Source of the DNA: Antedon mediterranea | Lineage: Eukaryota > Echinodermata > Crinoidea > Comatulida > Antedonidae | DNA: 64,000 nt | Direction of reading: 5' to 3' | NCBI RefSeq assembly: GCF_964355755.1 | Contig: NC_092673.1 | Coordinates: 10,299,001 to 10,363,000, forward strand | Shown here: piece by piece, positions 45,511 to 59,100 of the stretch | How positions within the stretch are numbered: position 1 is the stretch's first letter | How the letters are laid out: each line of letters begins with the position of its first letter | Translations under genes and position numbers: made by a program | Notes under the pieces: model-generated | What the model was told of the DNA's origin: nothing | Databases searched by the model: none | Seen by the model: the letters and a program-made list of their open reading frames with translations, nothing else

Positions 45511-48500
45511 GATATTTTGAGGGTTGTAAATGTCAGGCCTAAACAAGTGGACCTTTTTTAAAATCAGAAAAAAAGTTGCATGGCATTATTTTTCATTGAT
45601 TGATCATTCATTTCATATATATAGACTATTATCAGCTCCTCAGTCATCTACTGGTTTGTGGCGTAACGGGTAATGCGCAGGTTTTAGTGATTTCAATAGT
45701 GGGTTCGAACTTCTAGGGATATTTTTTTTCTTTTTTTTTTTATTTGAAAATAAATATTGTTTTTGAAAGTGAGATATTTTTATGGTTTTAAATGTCAAGC
45801 CTAACCAAGTGGAAATTTTTTTAAATCAGAAACAAAGTTGCATAACATCATTTTACATTGATAGATCATTCATTTCATATAAATAGACTATTATCAGCTC
45901 TTCACTCATCTACTGCTTTGTGGCGTAACCGGTAATGCTCAGGTTTGAGTTCTCTCAGTAGTGGGTTCGAACCTCTAGGAATATTTTTTTCTTTTTTTTT
46001 TGTTTGAAAATAAATATTGTTTTTGAAAGTGAGATATTTTTATGGTTTTAAATGTCAAACCTAACCAAGTGCACCTTTTTTTAACTCAGAAACAAAGTTG
46101 GATGGCATTATTTTTCATTGATTGATCATTCATTTCATATAAATAGACTATTATCAGCTCTTCACTCATCTACTGGTTTGTGGCGTAACGGATAATGCTC
46201 AGGTTTGAGTGTTCTCAGTAGTGGGTTCGAACCTCTAGGGATTTTTTTTTTTTAAATTGAAAATAAATATTTTTTTTGAAAGTGAGATATTTTGAGGGTT
46301 GTAAATATCAGACCTAAACAAGTGGACCTTTTTTAAAATCAGAAACAAAGTTGCATGGCATTATTTTTCATTGATTGATCATTCATTTCATATAAATAGA
46401 GTATTATCAGCCCTTCAGTCATCTACTGGTTTGTGGCGTAACGGGTAATACTCAAGTTTGAGTGCTCTCACTGGTGGGTTCGAACCTCTACGGATATTTT
46501 GTTTCTTTTTTTTTTGTTTTAATTTAAAATAAATATTGTTTTTAAAAGTGAGATATTTTGAGGGTTGTAAATGTCAAGCCAAACCAAGTGGACCTTTTTT
46601 TAAATCAGAAACAAAGTTGCATAACATCATTTTACATTGATGGATCATTCATTTCATATAAATAGACTATTATCAGCTCTTCACTCATCTACTGGTTTGT
46701 GGCGTAACCGGTAGTGCTCAGGTTTGAGTTCTCGCAGTAGTGGGTTCGAACCTCTACGAATATTTTTTTTCTTTCTTTTTTTTTAATTGAAAATAAATAT
46801 TGTTTTTGAAAGTGAGATATTTTTATGGTTTTAAATGTCAAGCCTAACCAAGTGGACCTTTTTTTACATCAGAAACAAAGTTGCCTAACATAATTTTACA
46901 TTGATGGATCATTTATTCCATATAAATAGACTATTATCAGCTCTTCACTCATCTACTGGTTTGTGGCGTAACCGGTAGTGCTCAGGTTTGAGTTCTCGCA
47001 GTAGTGGGTTCGAACCTCTACGAATATTTTTTTTTTTTTTGTTTGAAAATAAATATTGTTTTTGAAAGTGAGATATTTTGAGGGTTGCAACTGTCAGGCC
47101 TAAACAAGTGAACATTTTTTGAAAACAGAAACAAAGTTGCATGGCATTATTTTTCATTGATTGATCATCCATTTCATATAAATAGACTATTATCAGCTCT
47201 TCAGTCATAATTATATTGGTTTGCGGCGTAACGGGTAATGCTCAGGTTTGAGTGATTTCAATAGTGGGTTCGAACCTCTAGGGATATTTTTTTTCTTTCT
47301 TTTTTTTAAATTGAAAATAAATATTGTTTTTGAAAGTGAGATATTTTGAGGGTTGTAAATGTCAAGCCAAACCAAGTGGACCTTTTTTTAAATCAGAAAC
47401 AAAGTTGCATAACATCATTTTACATTGATGGATCATTAATTTCATATAAATAGACTATTATCAGCTCTTCACTCATCTACTGGTTTGTGGCGTAACCGGT
47501 AGTGCTCAGGTTTGAGTTCTCGCAGTAGTGGGTTCGAACCTCTACAAATATTTTTTTTCTTTTTTTTTTTTAATTGAAAATAAATATTGTTTTTGAAAGT
47601 GAGATATTTTGAGGGTTGTAAATATCAGGCCTAAACAAGTGGACCTTTTTTAAAATCAGGAACAAAGTTGCATGGCATTATTTTTATTGATTGATCATTC
47701 ATTTCATATAAATAGAGTATTATCAGCTCTTCAGTCATCTACTGGTTTGAGGCGTAACGGGTAATGCTCAAGTTTGAGTGCTCTAGGGATATTGCTTTTT
47801 TATTGTTTGAAAATAAATATTGTTTTTGAAAGTGAGATTTTGTTATGGTTTTAAATGTCAAGCCTAGCCAAGTGGACCTTTTTTAAAATCAGAAACAAAG
47901 TTGTATAACATCATTTTACATTGATGGATCATCCATTTCATATAAATAGACTATTATCAGCTCTTCACTCATCTACTGGTTTGTGGCGTAACCGGTAGTG
48001 CTCAGGTTTGAGTTCTCGCAGTAGTGGGTTCGAACATCTACGAATATTTTTATTCTTTCTTTTTTTTTAATTGAAAATAAATATTGTTTTTGAAAGTGAG
48101 ATATTTTGAGTGTTGTAAATGTCAAGCTTAAACAAGTGGACCTTTTTTAAAATCAGAAACAAAGTTGCATGGCATTATTTTTCATTGATTGATCATTCAT
48201 TTCATATAAATAGACTATTATCAGCTCCTCAGTCATCTACTGGTTTGTGGCGTAACGAGTAATGCTCAGGTTTGAGTGCTCTCAATAGTGGGTTCGAACC
48301 TATACGGGTATTTTTTTTCTTTTTTTTTTAATTGAAAATAAATATTGTTTTTGAAAGTGAGATATTTTGTGGGTTGCAACTGTCAGGCCTAAACAAGAGA
48401 ACCTTTTTTTAAATCAGAAACAAAGTTGCATGGCATTATTTTTCATTGATTGATCATCCATTTCATATAAATAGACTATTATCAGCTCTTCAGTCATATA

Positions 48501-51500
48501 CTGGTTTGCGGCGTAACGGGTAATGCTCAGGTTTGCGTGATTTCAATAGTGGGTTCGAACTTCTAGGGACATATTTTTTCTTTTTTTTTTATTTGAAAAT
48601 AAATATTGTTTTTGAAAGTGAGATATTTTTATGGTTTTAAATGTCAAGCCTAACCAAGTGGACCTTTTTTAAAATCAGAAACAAAGTTGCATAACATCAT
48701 TTTACATTGATGGATCATTCATTTCATATAAATAGACTATTATGAGCTCTTCACTCATCTACTGGTTTGTGGCGTAACCGGTAGTGCTCAGGTTTGAGTT
48801 CTCGCAGTAGTGGGTTCGAACCTCTACGAATATTTTTTTCTTTTTTTTTTTTTTTGAAAATAAATATTGTTTTTGAAAGTGAGATATTTTTATGGTTTTA
48901 AATGTCAAGCCTAACCAAGTGGACCTTTTTTTAAATCAGAAAAAAAGTTGCATAACATCATTTTACATTGATGGATCATTTATTTCATATAAATAGACTA
49001 TTATCAGCTCTTCACTCATCTACTGGTTTGTGGCGTAACCGGTAGTGCTCAGGTTTGAGTTCTCGCAGTAGTGGGTTCAAACCTCTACGAATATTTTTTT
49101 TCTTTCTTTTTTTTTAATTGAAAATAAATATTGTTTTTGAAAGTGAGGTATTTTGAGTGTTGTAAATGTCAGGCCTAAACAAGTGGACCTTTTTTTAAAT
49201 CAGAAACAAAGTTGCATGGCATTGTTTTTCATTGATTGATCATTCATTTCATATAAATAGACTATTGTCAGCTCCTCAGTCATCTACTGGTTTTGTGGCG
49301 TAACCGGTAGTGCTCAGGTTTGAGTTCTCGCAGTAGTGGGTTCGAACCTCTACGAATATTTTTTTTCTTTCTTTTTTTTTAATTGAAAATAAATATTGTT
49401 TTTGAAAGTGAGGTATTTTGAGTGTTTTAAATGTCAGGCCTAAACAAGTGGACCTTTTTTTAAATCAGAAACAAAGTTGCATGGCATTGTTTTTCATTGA
49501 TTGATCATTCATTTCATATAAATAGACTATTATCAGCTCCTCAGTCATCTACTGGTTTTGTGGCGTAACCGGTAGTGCTCAGGTTTGAGTTCTCGCAGTA
49601 GTGGGTTCGAACCTCTACGAACATTTTTTTCTTTTTTTTTGGTTTGAAAATAAATATTTTTTTTGAAAGTGAGATATTTTGAGGGTTGTAAATATCAGGC
49701 CTAAACAAGTGGACCTTTTTTAAAATCAGAAACAAATTTGCATGGCATTATTTTTCATTGATTTATTATTTATTTCATATAAATAGACTATTATCAGCTC
49801 TTCAGTCATATACTGGTTTGCGGCGTAACGGGTAATGCTCAGGTTTGAGTGATTTCAAAATATTTTGAGTGTTGTAAATGTCAGGCCTAAACAAGTGGAC
49901 CTTTTTTTTAATCAGAAACAAAGTTGCATAACATCATTTTACATTGATGGATCATTCATTTCATATAAATAGACTATTATCAGCTCTTCACTCATCTACT
50001 GGTTTGTGGCGTAACCGGTAGTGCTCAGGTTTGAGTTCTCGCAGTAGTGGGTTCGAACCTCTACGAATATTTTTTTTCTTTTTTTTTTTAATTGAAAATA
50101 AATGTTGTTTTTGAAAGTGAGATATTTTTATGGTTTTAAATGTCAAGCCTAACCAAGTGGACCTTTTTTTACATCAGAAACAAAGTTGCCTAACATAATT
50201 TTACATTGATGGATCATTTATTCCATATAAATAGACTATTATCAGCTCCTCAGTCATCTACTGGTTTGTGGCGTAACGGGTAATGCTCAAGTTTGAGTGC
50301 TCTCACTAGTGGGTTCGAACCGCTACGGATATTTTGTTTCTTTTTTTTTTTTTAATTTAAAATAAATATTGTTTTTGAAAGTGAGATATTTTGAGGGTTG
50401 TAAATGTCAGGCCTAAACAAGTGAACCTTTTTTAAAATCAGAAACAAAGTTGCATGGCATTATTTTTCATTGATTGATCATTAATTTCATATAAATAGAC
50501 TATTATCAGCTCTTCAGTTATCTACTGGTTTGTGGCGTAACGGGGAATACCCAGGTTTGAGTGCTCTCATTAGCGGGTTCCAACCTCTAGGGATATTGCT
50601 TTTTTATTGTTTGAAAATAAATATTGTTTTTGAAAGTGAGATTTTTTTATGGTTTTAACTGTCAAGCCTAACCAAGTGGACCTTTTTTAAAATTAGAAAC
50701 CAAGTTGCATAACATCATTTTACATTGATGGATCATCCATTTCATATAAATAGACTATTATCAGCTATTCACTCATCTACTGGTTTGTGGCGTAACCGGT
50801 AGTGCTCAGGTTTGAGTTCTCGCAGTAGTGGGTTCGAACATCTTCGAATATTTTTATTCTTTCTTTTTTTTTAATTGAAAATAAATATTGTTTTTGAAAG
50901 TGAGATATTTTGAGTGTTGTAAATGTCAGGCCTAAACAAGTGGACCTTTTTTAAAATCAGAAACAAAGTTGCATGGCATTATTTTTCATTGATTGAATAT
51001 TTATTTCATATAAATAGACTATTATCAGCTCCTCAGTCATCTACTGGTTTGTGGCGTAACGGATAATGCTCAGGTTTGAGTGCTCTCAGTAGTGGGTTCG
51101 AACCTCTAGGGATTTTTTTTCTTTTTTTTTTAATTGAAAATAAATATTGTTTTTGAAAGTGAGATATTTTGAGGGTTGCAACTGTCAGGCCTAAACAAGT
51201 GAACCTTTTTTGAAATCAGAAACAAAGTTGCATGGCATTATTTTTCATTGATTGATCATCCATTTCATATAAAGAGACTATTATCAGCTCTTCAGTCATA
51301 TACTGGTTTGCGGCGTAACGGGTAATGCTCAGGTTTGAGTGATTTCTATAGTGGGTTCGAACTTCTATGGATATTTTTTTTCTTTTTTTTTTTATTTGAA
51401 AATAAATATTGTTTTTGAAAGTGAGATTTTTTTATGGTTTTAAATGTCAAGCCTAACCAAGTGGACCTTTTTTAAAATCAGAAACAAAGTTGCATAACAT

Positions 51501-52060
51501 CATTTTACATTGATGGATCATTCATTTCATATAAATAGACTATTATCAGCTCTTTACTCATCTACTGGTTTGTGGCGTAACCGGTAGTGCTCAGGTTTGA
51601 GTTCTCGTAGTAGTGGGTTCGAACATCTACGAATATTTTTATTCTTTCCTTTTTTTTAATTGAAAATAAATATTGTTTTTGAAAGTGAGATATTTTGAGT
51701 GTTGTAAATGTCAGGTCTAAACAAGTGGACCTTTTTTAAAATCAGAAACAAAGTTGCATGGCATTATTTTTTATTGATTGAATATTCATTTCATATAAAT
51801 AGACTATTATCAGCTCCTCAGTCATCTACTGGTTTGTGGCGTAACGGATAATGCTCAGGTTTGAGTGCTCTCAGTAGTGGGTTCGAACCTCTAGGGATTT
51901 TTTTTTTAAATTGAAAATAAATATTGTTTTTGAAAGTGAGATACTTTTAGGGTTGTAAATATCAGGCCTAAACAAGTGGACCTTTTTAAAAATCTGAAAC
52001 AAAGTTGCATGGCATTATTTTTCATTGATTGATCATTCTTTTCATATAAATAGACTATTA
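45511..52060 (+). repeat. tRNA-like satellite array 3
   Basis: About 25 ~261-bp units. The first ~1.7 kb matches array 2. Several fused or shortened units occur, for example near 47780 (missing most of the B-box half) and near 49855. A near-perfect local duplication of one unit with ACTGGTTTTGTGG lies around 49270-49580. The array ends within a unit after TAGACTATTA. No genes. Confidence 0.9.
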
Positions 52061-53783
52061 AAATAAAAGGGTCTAATTTTGGACATTTTTTGAAAATTTC
52101 CCAGAGGGGGACCATAAGATTTTTTTTCGAAAAATGGCGAAAATTTACACTTTTTAAAATTCGAAAATTCAATAATTATGCTATAATATTGCCATTTTTC
52201 CAAATATATTGTTCTAACATCATCTTATAGAGCCATAGTAACTAGTTATGTCAAAAAATAAAAGGGTCGAAATTGGGCTTTTTTTCCTAAATTTTCCTCC
52301 GGGGACCACAGGAACTTTTTCGCTAAATGACGAAAATTTCCACCTTTTAAAATTCAATAATTAGACTATAATATTGCCATTTATGCACATATATTGTGTA
52401 AACATCAACTTATAGAGCCATAATAAATAGTTATGTCAAAAAATAAAAGGTTTGAAATTTCGCCATTTTTTGCGACAATTTCCCTGCGGGGGACCATACG
52501 ATTTTTTTCAAAAACGACCAAAATGTCCACCTTTTTAAATTCTATAATTAGGCTATAATATTGCCATTTATGCACATATATTGTGTTAACATCATCTTAT
52601 ACAGCCGGCCATAGTAACTCGTTATGTCAAAAAACAAGGCCAACAACAATAAGTTGCGTGCTTTCAGAAATAAATGAACTTTCAAAAAGTAATGTACTTT
52701 AAAACTTTTCTGTACATCAAAACAGTTCAAAAGTACAGAGAAGCGATAAAACGCAAAGTGATACCGGACCGACAGACAGACCGACAGACCGACCGACATA
52801 GTGAACTGTAGAGTCGCGTCCACGCGACTAATAAAAGGTTTGAAGTTTGGCCATTTTTGCGAAAATTTCCCTACGGGGGAACCATAGGAATTTTTTCGAT
52901 AAATGGCAAAAATTTCCAATTTCAAAATTCTATAATTAGGCTATAATATTGCTATTTATGCGCATATATTGTTTTAACATCATCTTATAGAGCCATACTA
53001 ACTAGTTATGTCAAGAAATAAAATGGTCAAAATTTGGACATTTGGCCAATAAGATTTTTTTTTCGAAAAATGTTCAAAATTTCCATTGTTTAAAATTCAA
53101 CAATTATGCTATAATATTGCCATTTATGCAAATAATTATATTGTGCTAACATCATCTTATAGAGCTATAGTAACTAGTTATGTCAAAAAATAAAAGGATC
53201 AAAATTTGGCCATTTTTCGAAAATTTCCCTGGGGGGACCATAGGAATTTTTTTCGAAAAATGACTAAAATTTCCACTTCTTAAAATTCAAAAATTATGCT
53301 ACAATATTGCCATTTATGCACATATATTGTGCTGACATCATCTTATAGAGCCATAGCAACTACTTATCTCAAAATATAAAAGGGTCGAAAATGGCAAAAA
53401 CTTTACACTTTTTAAAATTAAATAATTATGCTATAATTTTCCCATTTATGGACATATATTGTGTTAACATCATCTTATAGAGCCATCGTAACTAGTTATG
53501 TTAAAAAAGAAAAGGTTCAAAATTTTGCCAATTTTCGAAAATTTCCCTCTGGGGGACTGACTATAAGAAGTTTTTTGAAAAAGGGCCAAAATTTCCAATT
53601 TTTAAAATTCTATAATTATGATATAATATTGCCATTTATGCAAATATACTGTGTTAACATCATCTTTAGAGCCATAGTAACTAGTTATGTCAAAAAATAA
53701 AAGGGTCGAAAATTTGCCATTTTTCGAAAAATTTTCCTACTGAGGACCACAAGATTTTTTTCTCGAAAAATGGCGAAAATTTA
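52061..53783 (+). repeat. ~186-bp satellite B
   Basis: About nine diverged tandem units. The anchor AGAGCCATAGTAACTAG recurs near 52229, 52414, 52601, 52989, 53161, 53347, 53479 and 53668. A unit runs through AATAAAAGG, TTTCCC..GGGGGACCATA, GGCTATAATATTGCCATTTA and GTGTTAACATCATCTTATAG. The copies differ by substitutions and one short unit. No genes. Confidence 0.85.
52636..52828. other. ~190-bp insertion in satellite B with a terminal hairpin
   Basis: This stretch interrupts a satellite unit between TCAAAAAA and TAAAAGG and matches no neighbouring unit. It contains a GACCGACAGA-type short repeat and ends with a perfect 6-bp hairpin (GTCGCG-TCCA-CGCGAC). It may be a short non-autonomous mobile element; no target duplication is clear. 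Confidence 0.45.
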
Positions 53784-56150
53784 CTCTCTCTCGCTGATCT
53801 ATCTCTCTCTCGGTGATCTATCTCTCTCTCGCTGATCTATCTCTCTCTCGCTGATGTATCTCTCTCTCTCACTGATCTATCTCTCTCTCGCTGATCTATC
53901 TCTCTCTCTCTCGCTGATCTATCTCTCTCTCGCTGATCTATCTCTCTCTCGCTGATCTATCTCTCTCTCGCTGATCTATCTCTCTCTCGCTGATCTCTTT
54001 CTCTCTAGCTGATCTATCTCTCTCTCACTGATCTCTCTCTCTCTTTCTCTCTCTCTCTCTGTCTCTCTCTCTCTCTCCTCCGCTGATCTATCTCTCTCTC
54101 GCTGATCTATCTCTCTCTCGCTGATCTATCTCTCCCTCGCTGATCTATCTCTCTATCGCTGATCTATCTCTCTCTCTCGCTGATTTATCTCTCTCTCGCT
54201 GATCTATATCTCTCTCTCGCTGATCTATCTATCTCTCTCTCGCTGATCTATCTATCTATCTATCTCTCTCTCTGGCTGATCTATCTATCTCTCTCTGGCT
54301 GATCCATCTCTCTCTCGCTGATCTATCTATCTCTATCTCGCTGATCTATCTATCTCTCTCTCGCTGATCTATCTATCTCTCTCTCTCGCTGATCTATCTC
54401 TCTCTCTCTCTCGCTGATCTATCTCTCTCTCTCGCAGATCTATCTCTCTCTCGCTGATCTATCTCTCACTCGCTGATCTATCTATCTATCTATCTCTCTC
54501 TCTGGCTGATCCATCTCTCTCTCGCTGATCTATCTATCTCTATCTCGCTGATCTATCTATCTCTCTCTCGCTGATCTATCTATCTCTCTCTCTCGCTGAT
54601 CTATCTCTCTCTCTCTCTCGCTGATCTATCTCTCTCTCTCGCAGATCTATCTCTCTCTCTCGCTGATCTATCTCTCACTCGCTGATCTATCTCTCTCTCG
54701 CTGAACTATCTCTCTCTCTCGCTGATCTATCTCTCTCTCTCTCGCTGATCTATCTCTCTTTCGCTGATCTATCTCTCTCTCTCGCTGATCTATCTCTCTC
54801 TCGATGACCTATCTCTCTCTCTCGCTGATCTATCTCTCTCTCTCGCTGATCTATATCTCTCTTGCTGATATATCTCTCTCTCTCGCTGATCTATCTCTCT
54901 CGCTGATCTATCTCTCTCTCGCTGATCTATCTCTCTCTCGCTGATCTATCTCTCTCTCGCCGATCTATCTCTCTCTCGCTGCTCTATCTCTCTCTCTCTC
55001 GCTGATCTTTCTCTCTCTCGCTGATCTATATCTCTCTCGCTGATCTATCTCTCTCTCTCTCTCGCTGATCTATCTCTCTCTCGCTGATCTATCTCTCTCT
55101 CGCTGATCTATCTCTCCATCGCTGATCTCTTTCTCTATCACTGATCTATCTCTCTCTCTCGCTGATCTCTCTCTCTCTCTCTCTCGCTGATCTATCTCTC
55201 TCTCTCGCTGATCTATCTCTCTCTCGCTGATCTATCTCCCTCGCTGATCTATCTCTCTCTAGCTGATCTATCTCTCTCTCGCTGATCTATCTCTCTCTCG
55301 CTGATCTATCTCTCTCTCGCTGATCTATCTCTCTCTCTCGCTGATCTATCTCTCTCTCTCTCTCGCTGATCTATCTCTCTCTCTCGCTGATCTATCTCTC
55401 TCTCGCGCTGATCTATCTATCTATCTATCTCTCTCTCTCTCTCTCTCGCTGATCTATCTCTCTCTCTCGCTGATCTATCTCTCTCTCTCGCTGATCTATC
55501 TATCTCTCTCGCTGATCTATCTCTCTCTCTCGCTGATCTATCTCTCTCTCTCGCTGATCTATCTATCTCTCTCGCTGATCTATCTCTCTCTCTGTCGCTG
55601 ATCTATCTCTCTCTGTCGCTGATCTATCTCTTTCTGTCGCTGATCTATCTCTCTCAGTCGCTGATCTATCTCTCTCTCTCTCTCTCTCGCTGATCTATCT
55701 CTCTCGCTGATCTATCTCTCTCTCGCTGATCTATGTCTCTCTCGCTGATCTATCTCTCTCTCGCTGATCTATCTCTCTCGCTGATCTATCTCTCTCTCGC
55801 TGATCTATCTCTCTCTCTCTTTCGCTGATCTATCTCTCTCTCGCTGATCTATCTCTCTCTCGCTGATCTATCTCTCCATCGCTGATCTCTTTCTCTATCA
55901 CTGATCTATCTCTCTCTCTCGCTGATCTCTCTCTCTCTCTCTCGCTGATCTATCTCTCTCTCTCGCTGATCTATCTCTCTCTCGCTGATCTATCTCTCTC
56001 TCGCTGATCTATCTCTCTCTCTCGCTGATTTATCTCTCTATCGCTGATCTATCTCTCTCTCGCTGATCTATCTCTCTCTCGCTGATCTATCTCTCTTTCT
56101 CTTGATGATCTCTCTCTCTCTCGCTGATCTATCTCTCTCTCGCTGATCTA
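53784..56150 (+). repeat. CT-rich minisatellite, CTGATCTATCTCTCTCTCG unit
   Basis: More than 100 tandem copies of a 19-bp unit made of CTGATCTAT followed by (CT)n and CG. The (CT)n part varies in length and some copies gain extra CTAT steps. The lower strand is purine-rich (GA)n interrupted by GATC at regular intervals. No coding. Confidence 0.95.
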
Positions 56151-59100
56151 ATAGCTTTAAAACGGATTTGGAGACGTTTTAGACCATTTTGTGCATTTCG
56201 ATGAAACTTGGTTACACAAAAACATGTGCATACAATAGCTTAATATCGTATTTGAGACGTTTTAGACCATTTTGAGCATTTCGATGAAACTTTTCACACA
56301 AAAACAACAAAGTGCACAAAATAGCTTCAAATCGCATTTGGAGACGTTTTAGACCATTTTGTGCATTTCGATGAAACTTTTCACACAAAACATAAAAGTG
56401 CACAAAATAGCTTCAAATCGCATTTGGAGACGTTTTAGACCATTTTGTGCATTTCGATGAAACTTGATTACACAAAAACATCACAAGTCCTTAAAATCAC
56501 ATTTGAAACCGTTTTAGAACATTTTGAGCATTTCGAAAAAATTGTTAACATAAAAACACGAAAGTGCTTAGAATAGCTTCAAAGCGGATTTGGAGACGTT
56601 TGAGGCCATTTTGTGCATTTCCTTAAAACTTTTCACACAAAAACATCAAAATGCATATAATAGCTTAATATCGTATTTGGAGACGTTTTAGACCTTTTTG
56701 TGCATTTCGATGAAACTTTTCACACAAAAACAACAAAGTGCATACAATAGCTTATTATCGTATTTGGAGACGTTTTAGACCATTTTGTGCATTTCGATGA
56801 AACTTTTCACACAAAAACATCAAAGTACAAAAAATAGCTTCAAATCGCATTTGGAGACGTTTTAGACCATTTTGTGCATTTCATTAAAACTTTTCACACA
56901 AAAACATCAAAATGCATATAATAGCTTAATATCGTATTTGGAGACGTTTTAGACCTTTTTGTGCATTTCGATGAAACTTTTCACACAAAACAACAAAGTG
57001 CACAAAATAGCTTCAAATCGCATTTGGAGACATTTTAGACCATTTTGTGCGTTTCATTACACAAAACATCAAAGTGCACAAAATAGCTTCAAATCGCATT
57101 TGGAGACGTTTTAGACCATTTTGTGCATTTCGAAAAAACTTTTCACACAAAAACATCAAAGTGCATACAATAATTTAATTTCGTATGTGCAGACGTTTTA
57201 GACCATTTTGTGCATTTTGATGAAACTTTTCACACAAAAACATCAAAGTGCACAAAATGGCTTCAAATCGCATTTGGAGACGTTTTAGACCATTTTGAGC
57301 ATTTCGATGAAACTTTTCACACAAAAACAACAAAGTGCATACAATAGCCTAATATCGTATTTGGAGACGTTTTAGACAAATTTGTGCATTTCGATGAATC
57401 TTTTCACACAAAACAACAAAGTGCACAAAATAGCTTCAAAACGCATTTGCAGACGTTTTAGACCATTTTGTGCGTTTCATTACACAAAACATCAAAGTGC
57501 ACAAAAAAGCTTCAAATCGCATTTGTAGACGTTTTAGACCATTTTGTGTATTTCGAAAAAAACTTGGTAACATAAAAACACCAAAGTGCTTAGAATACCT
57601 TCAAAATGGATTTGGAGACGTTTTAGACCATTTTGTGCATTTCGATGAGACTTTTCACAAAAAAACATCAAAGTGCATACAACAGCTTATTATCGTATTT
57701 GGAGACGTTTTTGACCATTTTGTGCTTTTTGTTGAAACTTTTCACACAAAACATCAAAGTGCACAAAATAGCTTCAAATCGCATTTGGAAACATTTTAGA
57801 CCATTTTGTGCGTTTCATTACACAAAGCATCAAAGTGCACAAAATAACTTCAACTCGTATTTGGAGACGTTTTTGACCATTTTGTGCATTTCGAAAAAAC
57901 TTGGTAACATAAAAACACCAAAGTTCTTAGATTAGCTTCAAAACGGATTTGGAGACGTTTTAGACCATTTTGTGAATTTCGATGAGACTTTTCACACAAA
58001 CACATCAATGTGCATACAACAGCTTATTATCGTATTTGGAGACGTTTTTGACCATTTTGTGCATTTCGATGAATCTTTTCACACAAAACAACAAAGTGCA
58101 CAAAATAGCTTCAAATCGCATTTGGAAACATTTTAGACCATTTTGTGCGTTTCATTACACAAAACATCAAAGTGCACAAAATAACTTCAACTCGTATTTG
58201 GAGACGTTTTTGACCATTTTGTGCATTTCGAAAAAACTTGGTAACATAAAAACACCAAAGTTCTTAGATTAGCTTCAAAACGGATTTGGAGACGTTTTAG
58301 ACCATTTTGTGAATTTCGATGAGACTTTTCACACAAACACATCAATGTGCATACAACAGCTTATTATCGTATTTGGAGACGTTTTTGACCATTTTGTGCA
58401 TTTCGATGAAACTTTTCACACAAAACCATCAAAGTGCACAAAATAGCTTCAAATCGCATTTGCTGACGTTTTAGACCATTTTGTGCATTTCGATGAAACT
58501 TGATTACACAAAAATATCAAAGTGCTTAAAATCACATTTGAAACCGTTTTAGACCATTTTGTGCATTTCGATGAAACTTTTCACACAAAAACAACAAAGT
58601 GCATTCAATAGCTTAATATCGTATTTGGAGACGTATTAGACCATTTTGTGCATTTCGATGAAACTTTTCACACAAAAACATCAAAGTGCACAAAATAGCT
58701 TCAAATCGCATTTGGAGTCGTTTTAGACCATTTTGTGCGTTTCATTACACAAAACATCAAAGTGCACAAAATAGCTTCAAATCGCATTTGGAGACGTTTT
58801 AGACCATTTTGTGCATTTCGAAAAAACTTGGTAACATAAAAAACACCAACGTGCTTAGAATAGCTTCAAACGAATTTAGTGACGTTTTAGACCATTTCGT
58901 GCATTTCGATGAGACTTTTCACACAAAAACATCAATGTGCATACAACAGCTTATTATCGTATTTGGAGACGTTTTTGACCATTTTGTGCATTTCGATGAA
59001 ACTTGATTACACAAAAATATCAAAGTGCTTAAAATCACATTTGAAACCGTTTTAGACCATTTTGAGTATTTCCATAAAACTTTTCACACAAAACTATTAA

